Positions 1 to 12,860 of a stretch of DNA of 64,000 nt are shown here, one piece after another. The stretch is from Tipula vernalis (lineage: Eukaryota; Arthropoda; Insecta; Diptera; Tipulidae). The translations under genes and the position numbers were made by a program. The notes beneath the pieces were generated by a model. The model ran no database searches. It had not been told where the DNA came from and saw nothing but the letters and a program-made list of their open reading frames with translations. The stretch is taken from contig OY282559.1 of the NCBI GenBank assembly GCA_958295665.1, positions 135,573,241 through 135,637,240 of the forward strand. The letters run 5' to 3'. How positions within the stretch are numbered: the stretch's first letter is position 1; the number at the start of each line of letters is the position of its first letter.

Positions 1-294
1 ACTTTGGTTTTATTTCTTAATCCAACTTAAGTTAAGCAAGCGGGGCTCGGATAAATAATTTGCTACACCATTATGATTTCTTATATATGTTAAGGAACAA
101 ATTGCGCAAATATTAAACGCTACCGCAAACTAAAAAAAAAAATTCCAGGGGATCTCAACTCCAGGGCAGCTAAATATTGTCAAAAATGGAAAACAAAAAT
201 TTAGTGAAATTATGAATACTTATCACACCTTTCAAACACTACCCATGTTTAGATTTCGAAAAAAAATTTGTTTTCATCTTTTTTCAGCCCAGCC

Positions 295-1560
295 TACTCT
301 ATAGTGTTATGTCTGAAGAAGGATTACATTGATGTGACTTGTCAATAGCTACTGCAGGAAAAATTTCAGTTCAAGTTTCCCGTGGTAAATCCGGTAAAAT
401 TCAATATTCCACAAATCATGAAAATTTTTTTATAATATCAGCCCCTAGGTGTTATGTCTAGAGATGGATTATCTGATGATGTTGCTAATGATTTTGGAGG
501 ATCGAGCTTTTCCAGATTTTTCGCGGGAAACTTAGACTGAATTTTTTTCTTCAATAGCTATTGGCAAATTACATTAAGACAACTTTTCTCCAGAAATAGT
601 ACACTAGAAGCTAATTTTACTTAAAGTTTCTAATGATTTTGGGAAATCGAATTTTCCCATGGAAACTTGATCCAAATTTTTTGATGCAATAGCTATTGAC
701 AAGTCACATCAATGCAATCCATCTCTAGACATAACACTCTATAGGCTGATTTTATATAAATTTACTAAAGATTTATGCAAAGTCGAATTTTCCCTGATTT
801 CCCACGGGAAACTTGAACTGAATTTGTTACTGCGACAGCTGTTGTCAAGTCACTTCTATGCAATCCATCTCCAAACATAATGCTCTAGAGGCTGTTTTAA
901 TACAAATTTTCTAAAGATTTTTGGAAAATTGATTTTTTACAGATTTTCGATGGAAACTTGAAAATCAATTTTTTGCTGTAACAGCTATTGGCAATTCATA
1001 TCAATTCAATCCATATCCACATACAACACTTTAGAGGCTGATTTTATACAAATTTTCCAATGATTTTTGGAAATCGATTTTTGCCAGATATTGCCAGATA
1101 ACTGTATTTTTTTACTGCGACGACCATTGACAAGTCACATCTATGCAATAAATCTTCAGATATAATACTCTAGAAGCTGATTTTATAGAGTTTCTCTAAA
1201 GATTTTTGGAAAATCCAATTTTCCTAGATTTCCCAAAGGAAACTTGAACTGAAATTTTTGGCCTGCGATAGCTATTGGCAAGTCACATCAATGCAATTCA
1301 CCTTCAAATAAAACACTCTGGAGGCTGTCTAATGAGTTTTGGAAAATCGAATTTGCCAAATTTCCCTCGGGAAACTTGAGCTGAATTTTTTCCTGCGATA
1401 GCTATTGAGAAGTCACATCAACGCAATCCGTCTCCATGCATAACATTCTAGAGGCTGATTTTATTCAAACTTTCTACTGATTTTTGGAAAATCGAATTTT
1501 CTTACGGAAAATTTTATCTGACTGTTTTTTCTGCGATAGCCATTGACTTAACACTAATGC
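295..1560. repeat. Inverted arrays of a ~146-bp tandem repeat
   Basis: A unit containing the landmarks ACACTCTAGAGGCTGATTTT, a GGAAAATCGAATTTTCC-like inverted motif, AAACTTGAACTGAATTTTTT and GCGATAGCTATTGACAAGTC recurs. Landmark starts near 735, 881, 1027, 1166, 1313 and 1444 give a period of about 146 bp. The first unit or two (about 295-480) lie in the opposite orientation to the rest (from about 530), so the array is a short inverted arm joined to a longer direct arm. The same family recurs at 20.5-21.5 kb. No protein is encoded. The sequence seems satellite-derived and possibly mobilised in a foldback element. Confidence 0.85.
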
Positions 1561-3690
1561 TGATTTCACATGAATTTTAAATATTTTTTGGGGAAATGAA
1601 CTTTCTGAATATTTTGGCATGAGATGGAATTTTTTAAATTTTGATTTTTGTAGTATTTTGAAAAGTCTAGTGTCCTGGGGAAATAATTAAAAATAAATAT
1701 TTTTTAATTTTCCCGAATTTATTTAGGTACATAATCGTATATTTAAAATTTTTGAAACAAACTGAGTTGTACGTGTGGTTTGAAAATAAAAATGTTTGCA
1801 ACAAACAAAACATCTCGAGAAATAACGATCTTTTCCACATTTACCACCTTTCCAAATAATTATTACCAGTCACAAGCACCCGTCATATACTAAACAATAA
1901 ACAAAAAACCGGTGCACAATAACAATTAGAAATGCCTAAAATTGCATCCTCCAAAAGTCTAAAGGGTTAATAATCGGCACTAAAATAACATACAAACCTC
2001 CAAGAGTTCACTCGTTAAATAACCAAAAAAAAATGACGATAAAAAAATATTCCGGGCCAACGTCCTTAAATTCATTTTATATTTGGAGTTTTTTTTTATC
2101 TCGGTGAACGGGTAAACCTTCGAGTGCGGAGTTTTTGGTATTTTTTGCATCCTCTAATCATAAATCTTGAATATAATTAATTAGATTGTAATATTTAATG
2201 TTTTTTTTTGTTTTTTATTTTTTTCTGAAAACATTAAATAAAATTGGTGTTGACGTAACAATATACGAAGGATATTATTAGATGCCTTAATTTTTTTTTG
2301 CAGTAACTTACAAAACAAAAAAAAAATCTTGAATCAAATAATAACAACTGAGATGACGTTTTTTATGTTTCTTAGTAGCACCCGGAAAAAAATAATAAAA
2401 AAAATCTAGGATATCGAAATAGGAGCAAAAAGGATATTTTTTTATACGGCGAGAACAATGAAAACCATTTTATGATTAAGAGAAATTTATGCATAAAACC
2501 GTTTCCTACTGTACACGAAACTATAAATTTTTTGGCCTAAACAAGTTTTTTTTTATGTATTGACACTAAAATATGCGCTCGCTATGGTCCTTTATGAACT
2601 GGGGACAAAAAAAAAAATCTCGAGGGTAATAATTATATGCTAGTTAAGGGATCAAATTTTTTTTTTTTATGTTTATTTCTATAATTTATTTGTGAGAGAC
2701 AACTTTTTTTTTGTCTTGTATACAGCTTCTCGGGGTATTGTTACGATTGTTTGTTTTTTTTTTCCATGATCCCATATCCCAGAATAAAATCCATACATAA
2801 AAAAAGGGATAATAGAAATTAAAATATGAAAATGTTTATTTATCGTAATAATAATGAAATAAGGATAATTTGAATACAATAAAGATTTTTATGTATATAA
2901 ACTTTGAAAACTTTATGCGATTGGTGCGCAATTTGGTGAATGGTGAGTTTTGAATATGATTATGCGTGATGTTATACATTTAAAACGTCTATATTTCAAA
3001 GCAACACGGATATTGAATTACATTAAGATGTTTTTATGCATTTGGAAAGTTTACCGATAATTCAATGCAGATGAAAAAATTGATACCAACTTCCTTCCGA
3101 ATTTTGCTTTCGGGTCAAACTTGCATGTAATTACCTGAGCAAACCTTCCTTTAATGAAAAATAAAGTGATCGCATAGTTCAGAAACATTGATGAGCAAAA
3201 TACCCCAATTCAGAAAAATAGACATAACATAATAAAATTCCCATTAAGCTCACTAATAAACTCCTTCGCTGCAAGGAAACTATAACATAAGCGACGTTTT
3301 TATTAGTTAGTTTCCATTGTTAAAAGAAATAGGAACCACTGTTTTGCGAATGGTTATTATTATTCAAAACGCAGCTTGTTTACCGATTTATTTGTGAATT
3401 AAGTACATTTCATTTTGATCCCAAATCAAAGAGAGGACACTTTGTTCGACATAAATCAATACATTCAGAAGGTGAACAATCTGCACAGAATAGCAGTGGC
3501 TCAGATGACTTAAAACTCTGCGAGATCCACAAACCTTTCGATGGAAACACCAACCAAATTAAATTTGTGAAGTTTAATTGAGACAATAATTCGAGTATAT
3601 CGCTAAATATCGATCTCTGTAAGTATAAATGAAGCGAGCGTCCGGGTAAAGCCTTTTATTTTCTCCGAAATTCAGAAAAATAATAATTTC
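1561..3690. other. Gene-free AT-rich stretch
   Basis: This holds many A and T homopolymers and only short, compositionally driven open frames, including 2679-2879 on the minus strand. I see no recognisable protein, RNA or element terminus. Confidence 0.6.
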
Positions 3691-3699
3691 AACAAAATT

Positions 3700-4450
3700 T
3701 AAATATTTTATTTAAGAAATCGAACTCCAGCCCAAATGGTATGGGCCAAACACTTTCCAAAACCCATCGGTTTAACATCTCAGTTATAAAATGTTACTAA
3801 AATACATCGACAATTGTGTTAGTTCCATATTTGGACAAAAATCCGAATTTTTGACTTATCCATCTTAATACCATTAGTACGAGTAGTATTCCTAAATATT
3901 TCATGTCGTTGGGTTTTGTTTTATTTTGAAAACTCCGATCCCAGCCCAATCTTATGGTCGAAAAATTCTGCAGACAGTGAAATAATATATAAAACCTTAT
4001 GAACATTTTATAGGATCGATATAATATTTTAGATTTAAAATTTCACTAAATTCCATCAACAAATGCAATTGTTACATTTGATGATAAAGACTGAGAAGAA
4101 AAACTGTAATATAAAACTAATTTTAGCTTTTATTTTATTTAAAAAATCCGATCCGAAATTATATGACCCGAGGAATTTTTCAGAGTGTGAAAGATTCGGT
4201 TTTATATTAGGAACTACTTAAAGAATCGGTTTAATAACTCATATATGAAATTTCACTGAAATCCGTTGACAAAAAGGTATGTTCCGTTTGGTGCTTGGAA
4301 TGTGTAAAGGCCTCGATTGGTTATGTATGTAAAAAACAAATTTGTTTTTGGAAAATGTTAATTTTTGATTAATGGTTTATATGTATTCACCCACAATTCT
4401 GGCCATGTTTTATTTAAGAATCTCCATCCGTGCCTCAAATGGAACTTTTG
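3700..4450. repeat. Diverged ~210-280-bp direct repeat
   Basis: Four diverged blocks begin with a TTTTATTT(A)TTTAARAA-like run followed by a CCGATCC(CAGCCC)-like motif and then ATGGNCC. They start near 3705, 3912, 4128 and 4405, spacings of about 207, 216 and 277 bp. Related phrases such as AATTTCACTRAAATCC are shared between units and faintly resemble the 108-bp foldback unit further right. Divergence is high and no termini were found. Confidence 0.5.
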
Positions 4451-5149
4451 CGATTATGTACCAATTCTATTGAAATCTAAAATCTGAATTAACCAACATA
4501 ATTGATGATCAATAATTTAGGTTGATCATATCAAAATGATGAATCAAGGTAGCGAAACCTTTCTTGAAGAGATTTCACCTTACGTCTATTTTGTAGCAAA
4601 CATTATCGGGGTTATCGTGTCGTGAGGAGACGAAAAGTGAAAGAGAGGAGTGAAGTGGAATATTCGTGGAGTTAGAAATTGGTATGGACAATTAGAGATT
4701 TGCAGAGAGTTTGAGATGTGTGACTAATATTAATTGTGGAGCTTGTTTTTACGATGATCATTTTTCAAAAAAAAAAAAAAATATAACCAAAAACGATGTA
4801 ATACACAGACGTCTCGTGAACATGTATTTTCAAAAAATAAATAACAACAATAACAAATGGAAAATACAGTAGAACTGTAATAACTTTACCTTCTTACTCT
4901 CTTTAAATCAGACTCTCTGCTGTTAATTTCTACTTACTACGTTAGTTACTACAATTTGTTTTTGATTTGCGTTTGACTTTGAATTGAATTTGATCTACGA
5001 GTATAAAGAATACAAAAAACCAGAGATAAAAAATATACATTCCGTTGCAACTTCGTGAATGTATTTTCGTTTTTTTTCTCTTTAAAACTTTGCGTATTGT
5101 ATTCTACTTTTTATAAAAACATCACAAATACTCAGGAATAATTTTTGAA
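4451..5149. other. Gene-free flank of the first foldback element
   Basis: AT-rich sequence with no gene or terminus recognised. Confidence 0.5.
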
Positions 5150-5649
5150 TTTCATTATACTGAATGTTCTTATTTGAGCTTCGTGTTTTTATTTTTTTTT
5201 AAATACAGTATTTCGTTTTTTCTATTCTTGTATTTCATTTTGCATTATTCATGTATCATGAACAAAGACCAAAATTTAAATACTTTACAGAATGAATTAA
5301 CAATTTACATATTCAAAAATTTTTGTATTATGATTTTACTTATTCGCCACGTGATGAATCTGGGATTTTTCGATTCATGAATTTCAAAATCGTAAATACA
5401 GTATTTCAAAGAACGAATATTCAGTATAATAAACGTATGAAGAATGCAATGAAGCTAAAATAAAAGTACGAACTCCATCGTTATCTTAGTTATTTATATT
5501 TTTATAATATTTAGGTGCGTAAGTACACCTTTTGGGGTAAGGTTGGTTAAATGGCCAAAAATATAATTAAATGACTCAGTTCATTTATCTTCGCTCCCAA
5601 AACCATCTAATGTACAATATTAATTTGTTTTTACTGCCAAAACTTTAAA

Positions 5650-7740
5650 TATGGCCGAGTATGATGAAACTGGTCTATTTCTCAACCGACTATGATGAAT
5701 TTTGACACGTGCGTTGGAAATGGTATTCTTTAATGATTTTTACATGAAATGATGATGGCCAATTAGGACGGAACTTATCTATTTCTCAACAAATTTCAGT
5801 GGAATTTGGCATATGCGATAGAAATGGGATTCTAAAATGATTTTTAATGAAGTTTTGGAATATGACCAAATATGATGGAACTTCCCTATTCCTGAACCGA
5901 TTATGATGAAATGCTACATGTGCGTTGAAAATGGGATTCTAAAATGATTTTAGATGAAGTTCTGGAATATGGCGAACTATGATGAAACTTGCCTATTCCT
6001 TAACCGATTATGATAAAATGCGACGTGTGCGTTGGAAAAGGGATTCTAAAATGATTTTTAGATAAAGTTCTGGAATATGGCCAAATATGATACAACTTGC
6101 CTATTCCTTAACCGATTACGATGAAATTTGACATGTGCATTGAAAATGGTATTCTTAAATTATTTTTAGATGAAGTTCTGAAATATCGCCAAATATGATG
6201 GAACTTGCCTATTCCTGAACCGATTATGATGAAATTTGACATGTGCATTGGAAATGGGATTCTAAAATGATTTTAGGTGAAGTTTTGGAATATGACTAAA
6301 TATGATGGAACTTCCCTATTCCTGAACCGATTTTGATGAAATGCTACATGTGCTTTAATAATGGGATTCTAAAATGATTTTAGATGAAGTTCTGGAATAC
6401 GGCCAAATATGATGGAACTTCCCTATTCCTGAACCGATTATGATGAAATTTGACATGTGCGTTGGAAATGGGATTCTAAAATGATTTTAGGTGAAGTTTT
6501 GGAATATGACTAAATATGATGGAACTTCCCTATTCCTGAACCGATTTTGATGAAATGCTACATGTGCTTTGATAATGGGATTCTAAAATGATTTTAGATG
6601 AAGTTCTGGAATATGGCCAAATATGATGGAACTTGCCTATTCCATAACCGATTATGATGAAATGCGACATGTGCGTTGGAAATGGGATTCTAAAATGATT
6701 TTTAGATAAAGTTCTGGAATATGGCCAAATATGATACAACTTGCCTATTCCTTAACCGATTACGATGAAATTTGACATGTGCATTGAAAATTTTATTCTT
6801 GAACTATTTCTAGATGAAGTTCTGAAATATCGCTAAATATGATGGAACTTCCCTATTCCTTAACCTATTATGATGAAATGCGACATGTGCGTTGGAAATG
6901 GGATTCTAAAATAATTTTAGATGAAGTTCTGAAATATGGCCAAATATGATGGATCTTCCCTATTCCTGAACCGATTATGATGAAATGCTACATGTGCTTT
7001 GAAAACGGGATTCTAAAATGATTTTAGATGAAGTTCTGAAATATGGTCAGGTATGAACTTACATTTTTATCAAACGATTATGATGAAATTCGATTTTTAC
7101 GCTGGAAGTGGGATTCTATGATTATCTTTAGATGAAATTCTGGAATATGGCCAATTATGATAGAACTTATCTATTTTTCAACGGATTTCAGTGGAATTTG
7201 GCAATGGGATTCTAAAATGAATTTTAGATGAATTTCTGGAATATGGCAAAATATGATGGAACTTGCCTATTCCGTAACCGATTATGATCAAACGCGACCT
7301 GTGCTTTGAAAATAGGATTCTAAAATGATTTTTAGTTCTGGAATATGGACAAATATGATTTAACTTGCCTGTTCTTAAACCGATTATCGTGAAATTCGAC
7401 ATGTTGGTTGGAAATAGGGTTAAAAAATCATTTTTAGATGAAGTTCTGGAATATGGCCAAATAGGATTTAACATGGATATTTCTTATCCGGTTTTAGTGA
7501 AATTTGACATCCGCCATGGAAATGGAATTCTAAAATGATTTTTGTATGAAGCTCTGGAATATTGTGGAAACGGTATTCTTAAATGATTTTAAGATGAAAT
7601 TTTGGAATATGGTCAATTAAGATATTACTTAGCTACATTTAACCTATATTGATGAATTTGAACGTTTCCGAACACAAGGAAATGTCTTCCAAAAATTTAT
7701 TTTGGATGAGGTTCTGAGAAATAGGTCAAAATGACTTTTA
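5650..7740 (+). repeat. Left arm array of ~108-bp unit (FB-A)
   Basis: The unit carries the landmarks GGAACTTNCCTATTCC, AACCGATTATGATGAAAT, GACATGTGCGTTGGAAATGG and GATTCTAAAATGATTTTAG. Successive GGATTCTAAAATG motifs are about 107-109 bp apart (for example 5827, 5934, 6041). Some units pair up: the block starting near 6276 is nearly repeated near 6489, a dimeric higher-order period of about 213 bp. Minus-strand open frames at 6530-6739 and 7178-7474 are read-throughs of these repeats (the recurring IWPYSRT phrase) and are not genes. Confidence 0.9.
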
Positions 7741-7975
7741 TAATGTTGTCCATTGAGGTTTCGGTGAATGATGCAGCCGTTAAGGTTTCTTTGAGGCAGC
7801 CCAAGCGTACTATTTCAATTGTTAAACGATCGATATTATCAGCATTATAACATTGAAATACAGTTAGGAACTTTTTCGCCAATCTTTCGTGTAAACTTAC
7901 GGTTATGTTTTCTGAGTATTGGCTATCCGAGTGTATATTTTGCAATGTGTAAAAACATATTGTGTTGGAGCACAC
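7697..7975 (-). CDS. Small unrecognised ORF in the core of FB-A
   Basis: A 92-codon ORF lies largely in the only non-repeat part of the foldback; its 3' end enters the left arm. The predicted product is mostly polar and probably helical, with phrases such as LHERLAKKFLTVFQCYN, IDRLTIEIVRLGCLKET and AASFTETSMDNIIKV. This looks more like a real protein segment than the repeat-derived ORFs around it. On the minus strand a CCGTAAGT, close to a consensus 5' splice site, lies inside the ORF after the first ~25 codons. It could therefore be a fragment of a captured host gene with intron sequence, a decayed exon, or chance. I do not recognise the family. Confidence 0.3.
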   Translation of the reverse strand: MCSNTICFYTLQNIHSDSQYSENITVSLHERLAKKFLTVFQCYNADNIDRLTIEIVRLGCLKETLTAASFTETSMDNIIKVILTYFSEPHPK

Positions 7976-8035
7976 GCGCAGCAGAATTGGAACTACTCGT
8001 TAGAGCTTCGGATTAAAAATATCTCTTTAGAATCT

Positions 8036-9070
8036 CATTTCAATCGCAAATCTCGAATTTCATCAATATTCAAGTTCCACCCTAATTAGCCATATTCCAG
8101 AACTTTACATAAAAATCTTTTTATAATCCCATTTCCATTGCAAATGTGAAATTCTACTAAATTCCGTTAAGATCTATAAGAAATAGATAAGTTCCATCAT
8201 AATTGGCCATATTCCAGAATTTCATCTAAAGATAATCATAGAATCCCACTTCAAGCGTAAAAATCGAATTTCATCATAACCGCTTGATAAAAATGTAAGT
8301 TCATAGATGACCATATTTTAGAACTTCATCTAGAAATAATTTAAGAATACCATTTTCAATGTACATGTGAAATTTCATCGTAATCGGTTAAGGAACAGGC
8401 AAGTTACATCATATTTGGCCATATTCCAGAACTTCATCTAAAATCATTTTAGAATCCCATTTTCAAAGCACATGTAGCATTTCATCATAATCGGTTCAGG
8501 AATAGGGAAGTTCCATCATATTTGGTCATATTCCAAAACTTCATCTAAAATCATTTTAGAATCCCATTTCCAACGCACATGTCGCATTTCATCAAAATCG
8601 GTTCAGGAATAGGGAAGTTCCATCATATTTAGCGATATTTCAGAACTTCATCTAAAAATAATTTAAGAATACCATTTTCAATGCACATGTCAAATTTCAT
8701 AGTGATCGGTTAAGGAATAGGCAAGTTGTATCATATTTGGCCATATTCCAGAACTTTATCTAAAAATCATTTTAGAATCCCATTTTCAACGCACATGTAG
8801 CCTTTCATCATAATCGGTTCAGGAATAGGGAAGTTCCATCATAGTTCGCCATATTCCAGAACTTCATCTAAAATCATTTTAGAATCCCATTTCTATCGCA
8901 TATGCCAAACTCCACTGAAATTTGTTGAGAAATAGATAAGTTCCGTCCTAATTGGCCATCATCATTTCATGTAAAAATCATTAAAGAATACCATTTCCAA
9001 TGCACGTGTCAAAATTCATCATAGTCGGTTGAGAAATAGACCAGTTTCATCATACTCGGCCATATTTAAA
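8036..9070 (-). repeat. Right arm array of ~108-bp unit (FB-A)
   Basis: This is the same unit as 5650-7740 in reverse orientation (CATTTTAGAATCCCATTTC, ATTTCATCATAATCGGTT, GGCCATATTCCAGAACTTC). It has fewer units than the left arm. It ends outward in the shared stem at 9070-9573. Confidence 0.9.
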
Positions 9071-9569
9071 GTTTTGGCAGTAAAAACAAATTAATATTGT
9101 ACATTAGATGGTTTTGGGAGCGAAGATAAATGAACTGAGTCATTTAATTATATTTTTGGCCATTTAACCAACCTTACCCCAAAAGGTGTACTTACGCACC
9201 TAAATATTATAAAAATATAAAATATAAATAACTAAGATAACGATGGAGTTCGTACTTTTATTTTAGCTTCATTGCATTCTTCATACGTTTATTATACTGA
9301 ATATTCGTTCTTTGAAATACTGTATTTACGATTTTGAAATTCATGAATCGAAAAATCCCAAATTCATCACGTGGCGAATAAGTAAAATCATAATACAAAA
9401 ATTTTTGAATATGTAAATTGTTAATTCATTCTGTAAAGTATTTAAATTTTGGTCTTTGTTCATGATACATGAATAATGCAAAATGAAATACAAGAATAGA
9501 AAAAACGAAATACTGTATTTAAAAAAAAAATAAAAACACGAAGCTCAAATAAGAACATTCAGTATAATG

Positions 9570-9640
9570 AAATTCCAAATTCGTCACGTTGCGAATATGT
9601 ATATTTATAATACAAAATTTTTTGTATTTTGTGTTTTTTC
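9570..9640. repeat. Partial extra copy of the FB-A stem, left piece
   Basis: 9572-9632 resembles 9353-9412 of the FB-A stem (CAAATTCRTCACGTKGCGAATA, then TAATACAAAA and TTTTTG). It appears to be the start of a second, diverged stem copy that continues after the hAT-type insertion at 13,233. Confidence 0.6.
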
Positions 9641-9984
9641 CAGAGTTTAAAATGGGATTTCATTTGGCTCTTCGCTCTTCATTTTTGTTCAAGAGCGCTA
9701 ATAAAAACTATTAAAAAGCTCTTTATAAAGAGCGATATTGTAAAAAAAAAAATATCGCTCTGAAGAACTGGAGCATTATTTTTATTATAAGGCTCTTGCT
9801 CTTCCACTATTGCGTTTGTGTTATCATATTTTCGCTCTTTGTTATTGCGCTATATTGAGAAAATAAATACGCTCTGCTCTGATGAATAAAAACGTCATTA
9901 TTATATTGCTCTTGCTCTTATTATTACAGCAAACGGTTACATTCTAAACCTTCTAAATTTCTTTAGAAAGCCAGATTGTTTAAT
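9641..9984. repeat. Left terminal domain of hAT-type element
   Basis: The inverted terminus is followed by many copies of GCTCT/AGAGC and CGCTCT/AGAGCG (for example GGCTCTTCGCTCTTC, AAGAGCGC, ATATCGCTCTG, TACGCTCTGCTCTG). The first 350 bases are well conserved in the copy at 44,018-44,340, which shows this is a defined element end. Confidence 0.8.
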
Positions 9985-11885
9985 TAGAAGCACGGGCATT
10001 GGAAATGGGATTCTAAAATGATTTTTGGGTTAAGTTCTGGAATATGGCCAACTAGGATGGAACTTCGCTATTCATTAACTGATGTTAGTGAAATTTGACA
10101 CGCGCGATTTAAATGGGATTCTAAATTGAGTTTTAGGTGAAGTTCTGGGATATGGCTAATTAGGATGGAACTTGCCTATTTTTTAACCGATTGTGATGCA
10201 ATTCGACATGTACGTTCGAAATGGGATTCTAAAATGATTTTTAGATGAAGTTCTGGAATATGACTAATTTGGATGGAACTTGGCTATTCCTCAACCAATT
10301 GTGAGATTCTAAAACGAGTTTTAGATAAAGTTCTGGAATGTAAGCAATTTGAATGGAACTTGGCTACTTCTTAACTGATTTCATTGAAATTTGGCACGCG
10401 CGATGGAAATGGGATTCTAAAATGATTTTTAGGTTAAGTTCTGGAATATGGCCAACTAGGACGGAACTTGGCTATTCCTTAACCGATTTTAGTGAAATTT
10501 GACTCGCGCGATGGAAATCTGATTCTAAATTGATTTTTGGATCAAGTTCTGGAATATGGCCAATTATGATGGAACTTGGCTATTTCTTAACCGATTTGAG
10601 TGAAATTTGACATGTGCGTTGGAAATGGGATTCTAAAATGATTTATGGATAAAGTTCTGGAATATGGTAAACTAGGATGGAACTTGGTTATTCTTTAACC
10701 GATTTGAGTGAAATTTGACATGTGTGTTGGAAATGGGATTCTAAAATGATTTTTAGATGAAGTTCTGGAATATGGCCAATGGGGATGGAACTTAGCTATT
10801 CCTTAACCGATTTTAGTGAAATTTAAAATACGCAATGGAAATGGGATTCTAAAATTATTTTCGGATGAAGGTCTGGAATATAGCCAATTATGGCGGAACT
10901 TGGCTATTTCTCAACCGATTTGAGTGAAATTTGACTTATGTGTTGGAAATAGGATTCTAAAATGATTTATTGATAAAGTTCTGGAATATGGTCAGCTAGG
11001 ATGGAACTTGGTTATTATTTAACCGATTTGAGTGAAATTTGACATGTGCGTTGGAAATGGGATTCTAAAATAATTTTTAGGTGAAGTTCTGGAATATGCC
11101 CAATGGTAATGGAACTTGGCTATTTCTTACCCGATTTTAGTTAAATTCAAAATGCGCAATGGAAATGGGATTCTAAAATGATTTTCGGATGAAATTCTGG
11201 AATATGGCCGATTACGATGGAACTTGGCTATTTCTTAACCGATTTGAGTGAAATTTGACTTGTGCGTTGGAAATGGGATTCTAAAATGATTTATGGATAA
11301 AGTTCTGGAATATGGCCAACTAGGATGGAACTTGGCTATTAATTAACCGATTTGAGTGTGAAATTTGACACGCGCGATGGAAATGGGATTCTACAATGAT
11401 TTTTAGATGAATATGGCCAACTAGGATGGAACTTGGCTATTTCTCAACCGATTGTGATGCTATTTGACATGTGCGTTTGAAATGGGATGAATGAAGTTCT
11501 GGATTTTAGAGAAATTTGACATGCGCGATGGGAACGGGATTCTACAATGATTTTTAGAGTTCTGGAATATGGTCAACTTCCTTAACCGATTGCGATACAA
11601 TGTAACATGTGCGTTGGAAATAAGATTCTAAAATGATTTTTAGATGAAGTTCTGAAATAAGGCCAACTAGGATTAATCTTGGCTATTCCTTAACCGATTC
11701 TGATGAAATTTAACATGTGCGATCAAAATGGAATTTTAAAATGATTTTTAGATGGGTTTCTGAAATATGAATCATTTAGATGGAACTTAGCTATTCCTAA
11801 ACCGATTGTGATGCAATTCAATATATGCGTTGGAAGTGGGATTCTAAAATAGGTTTTAGATAAAGTTATGGAATATGGCCAACAG
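9985..11885 (+). repeat. Left array of ~108-bp unit (hAT-type element)
   Basis: About 17 units read TGGAACTTGGCTATTCC, TTAACCGATTTNAGTGAAAT, TTGACAYGYGCGATGGAAAT, GGGATTCTAAAATGATTTTT and AGTTCTGGAATATGGCCAA. They are homologous to the FB-A unit but form their own subfamily (AACTTGGCTATTCC in place of AACTTGCCTATTCC, and ACGCGCGATGG variants). Confidence 0.9.
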
Positions 11886-12085
11886 CAGATAAACCTCGAC
11901 AGCTGCATGGATTACGGAAACTGCATATATTTAAATATATCAATATGAGTTACATAAAATAATAATTACTATAGATTACTTATATTGACATGTTTATACA
12001 TCTGCCGGAAAATTTAGTCGCAATCAAAAGAAAATAAGAAAAAATGGGTGACAGCACGCTAATGTTAGTGTAGGACCCCGGAATT
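11886..12085. other. Unique core of hAT-type foldback
   Basis: About 200 bp without the repeat unit separate the two inverted arrays. It has no coding potential. It is unrelated by eye to the core of FB-A. Confidence 0.6.
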
Positions 12086-12860
12086 AGAAAAATCATTTTA
12101 GAATCCCATTTCCAACGCACATGTCAAATTGCATCAGAATAGGCTAAGAAATAGCCAAGTTCCAACCTAATTGGCCGTATATGCCTTATTACAGAACTTT
12201 ATCTAAAAATCATTGTAGAATCCCGTTTTCATCACACATGACAAATTTTCACTAAAACCGATTAAGCAAGAGCCAATTCCAACAGAATTGGCCATATTCC
12301 AGAACTTTATTCAAAAATCATTTTACAATCCCATTTCCAACACACATGTCAAATTTCACTCAAATCGGTTAAAAAATAGCCAAGTTCCACCATAATTGAC
12401 CATATTTTAGAACTTCATCCATAAATTATTTTAGAATCCCATTTCCATTGCGCATTTTAAATTTCACTAAAATCGGTTAAAGAATAGTATGGTTCCACCC
12501 CATTGGCCATATTCCGGAACTTCACCTAAAAATCATTTTACAATCCCAGTTCTATCGCACATGTCAAATTTCACTAAAATCGGTTAAAGAATATCCAAGT
12601 TCCATCCCCATTGGCCATATTCCAGAACTTCATCTAATAATCATTGTAGAATCCCGTTTTCATCACACATGTCAAATTTCTCTAAAATCGGTTAAGGAAT
12701 AGCCTAGTTCCATCCTAGTTGGCCATATTCCAGAACTTGATCCAAAAATCATTGTAGAATCCCATTTCCAACGCGCATGTCAAATTTCTCTAAAATCGGT
12801 TAAGGAACAGCCAAGTTCCATCACAATTGGCCATATTCCAGAAATTTATCTAAATATCGT
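12086..12860 (-). repeat. Right array of ~108-bp unit (hAT-type element)
   Basis: About seven units in reverse orientation (GAATCCCATTTCCAACGCAC, CATGTCAAATTTCACTMAAA, TCGGTTAAGGAATAGCCAAG, GGCCATATTCCAGAACTT). The arms are strongly unequal (about 17 versus 7 units), which points to array expansion or contraction by unequal exchange. Confidence 0.88.

Larger units (their letters stand above)
5150..9573. mobile_element. Large foldback element (FB-A) with tandem-repeat arms
   Basis: The two ends are long inverted repeats. 5150-5830 reads as the near-perfect reverse complement of 8885-9573: matching landmarks at 5161/9561, 5593/9121 and 5815/8899 have almost constant coordinate sums. Inside the stems, each arm is an array of a ~108-bp unit in inverted orientation. 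A unique core of about 300 bp separates the arms (about 7740-8035). Inner landmarks at 7091/8265 have a sum about 640 bp larger than the outer ones, so the left arm carries roughly six extra units. The structure matches foldback (FB-like or Tetris-like) transposons. No transposase is present and no clear target duplication was found, so the exact boundary is uncertain. Confidence 0.85.

Noticed and set aside
6530..7474. Minus-strand ORFs with repeated IWPYSRT phrases, resembling a repeat protein
   Set aside because: They are translations of the 108-bp tandem unit. The same phrases appear wherever the unit is open, including 11,723-11,908 and 16,694-16,948.
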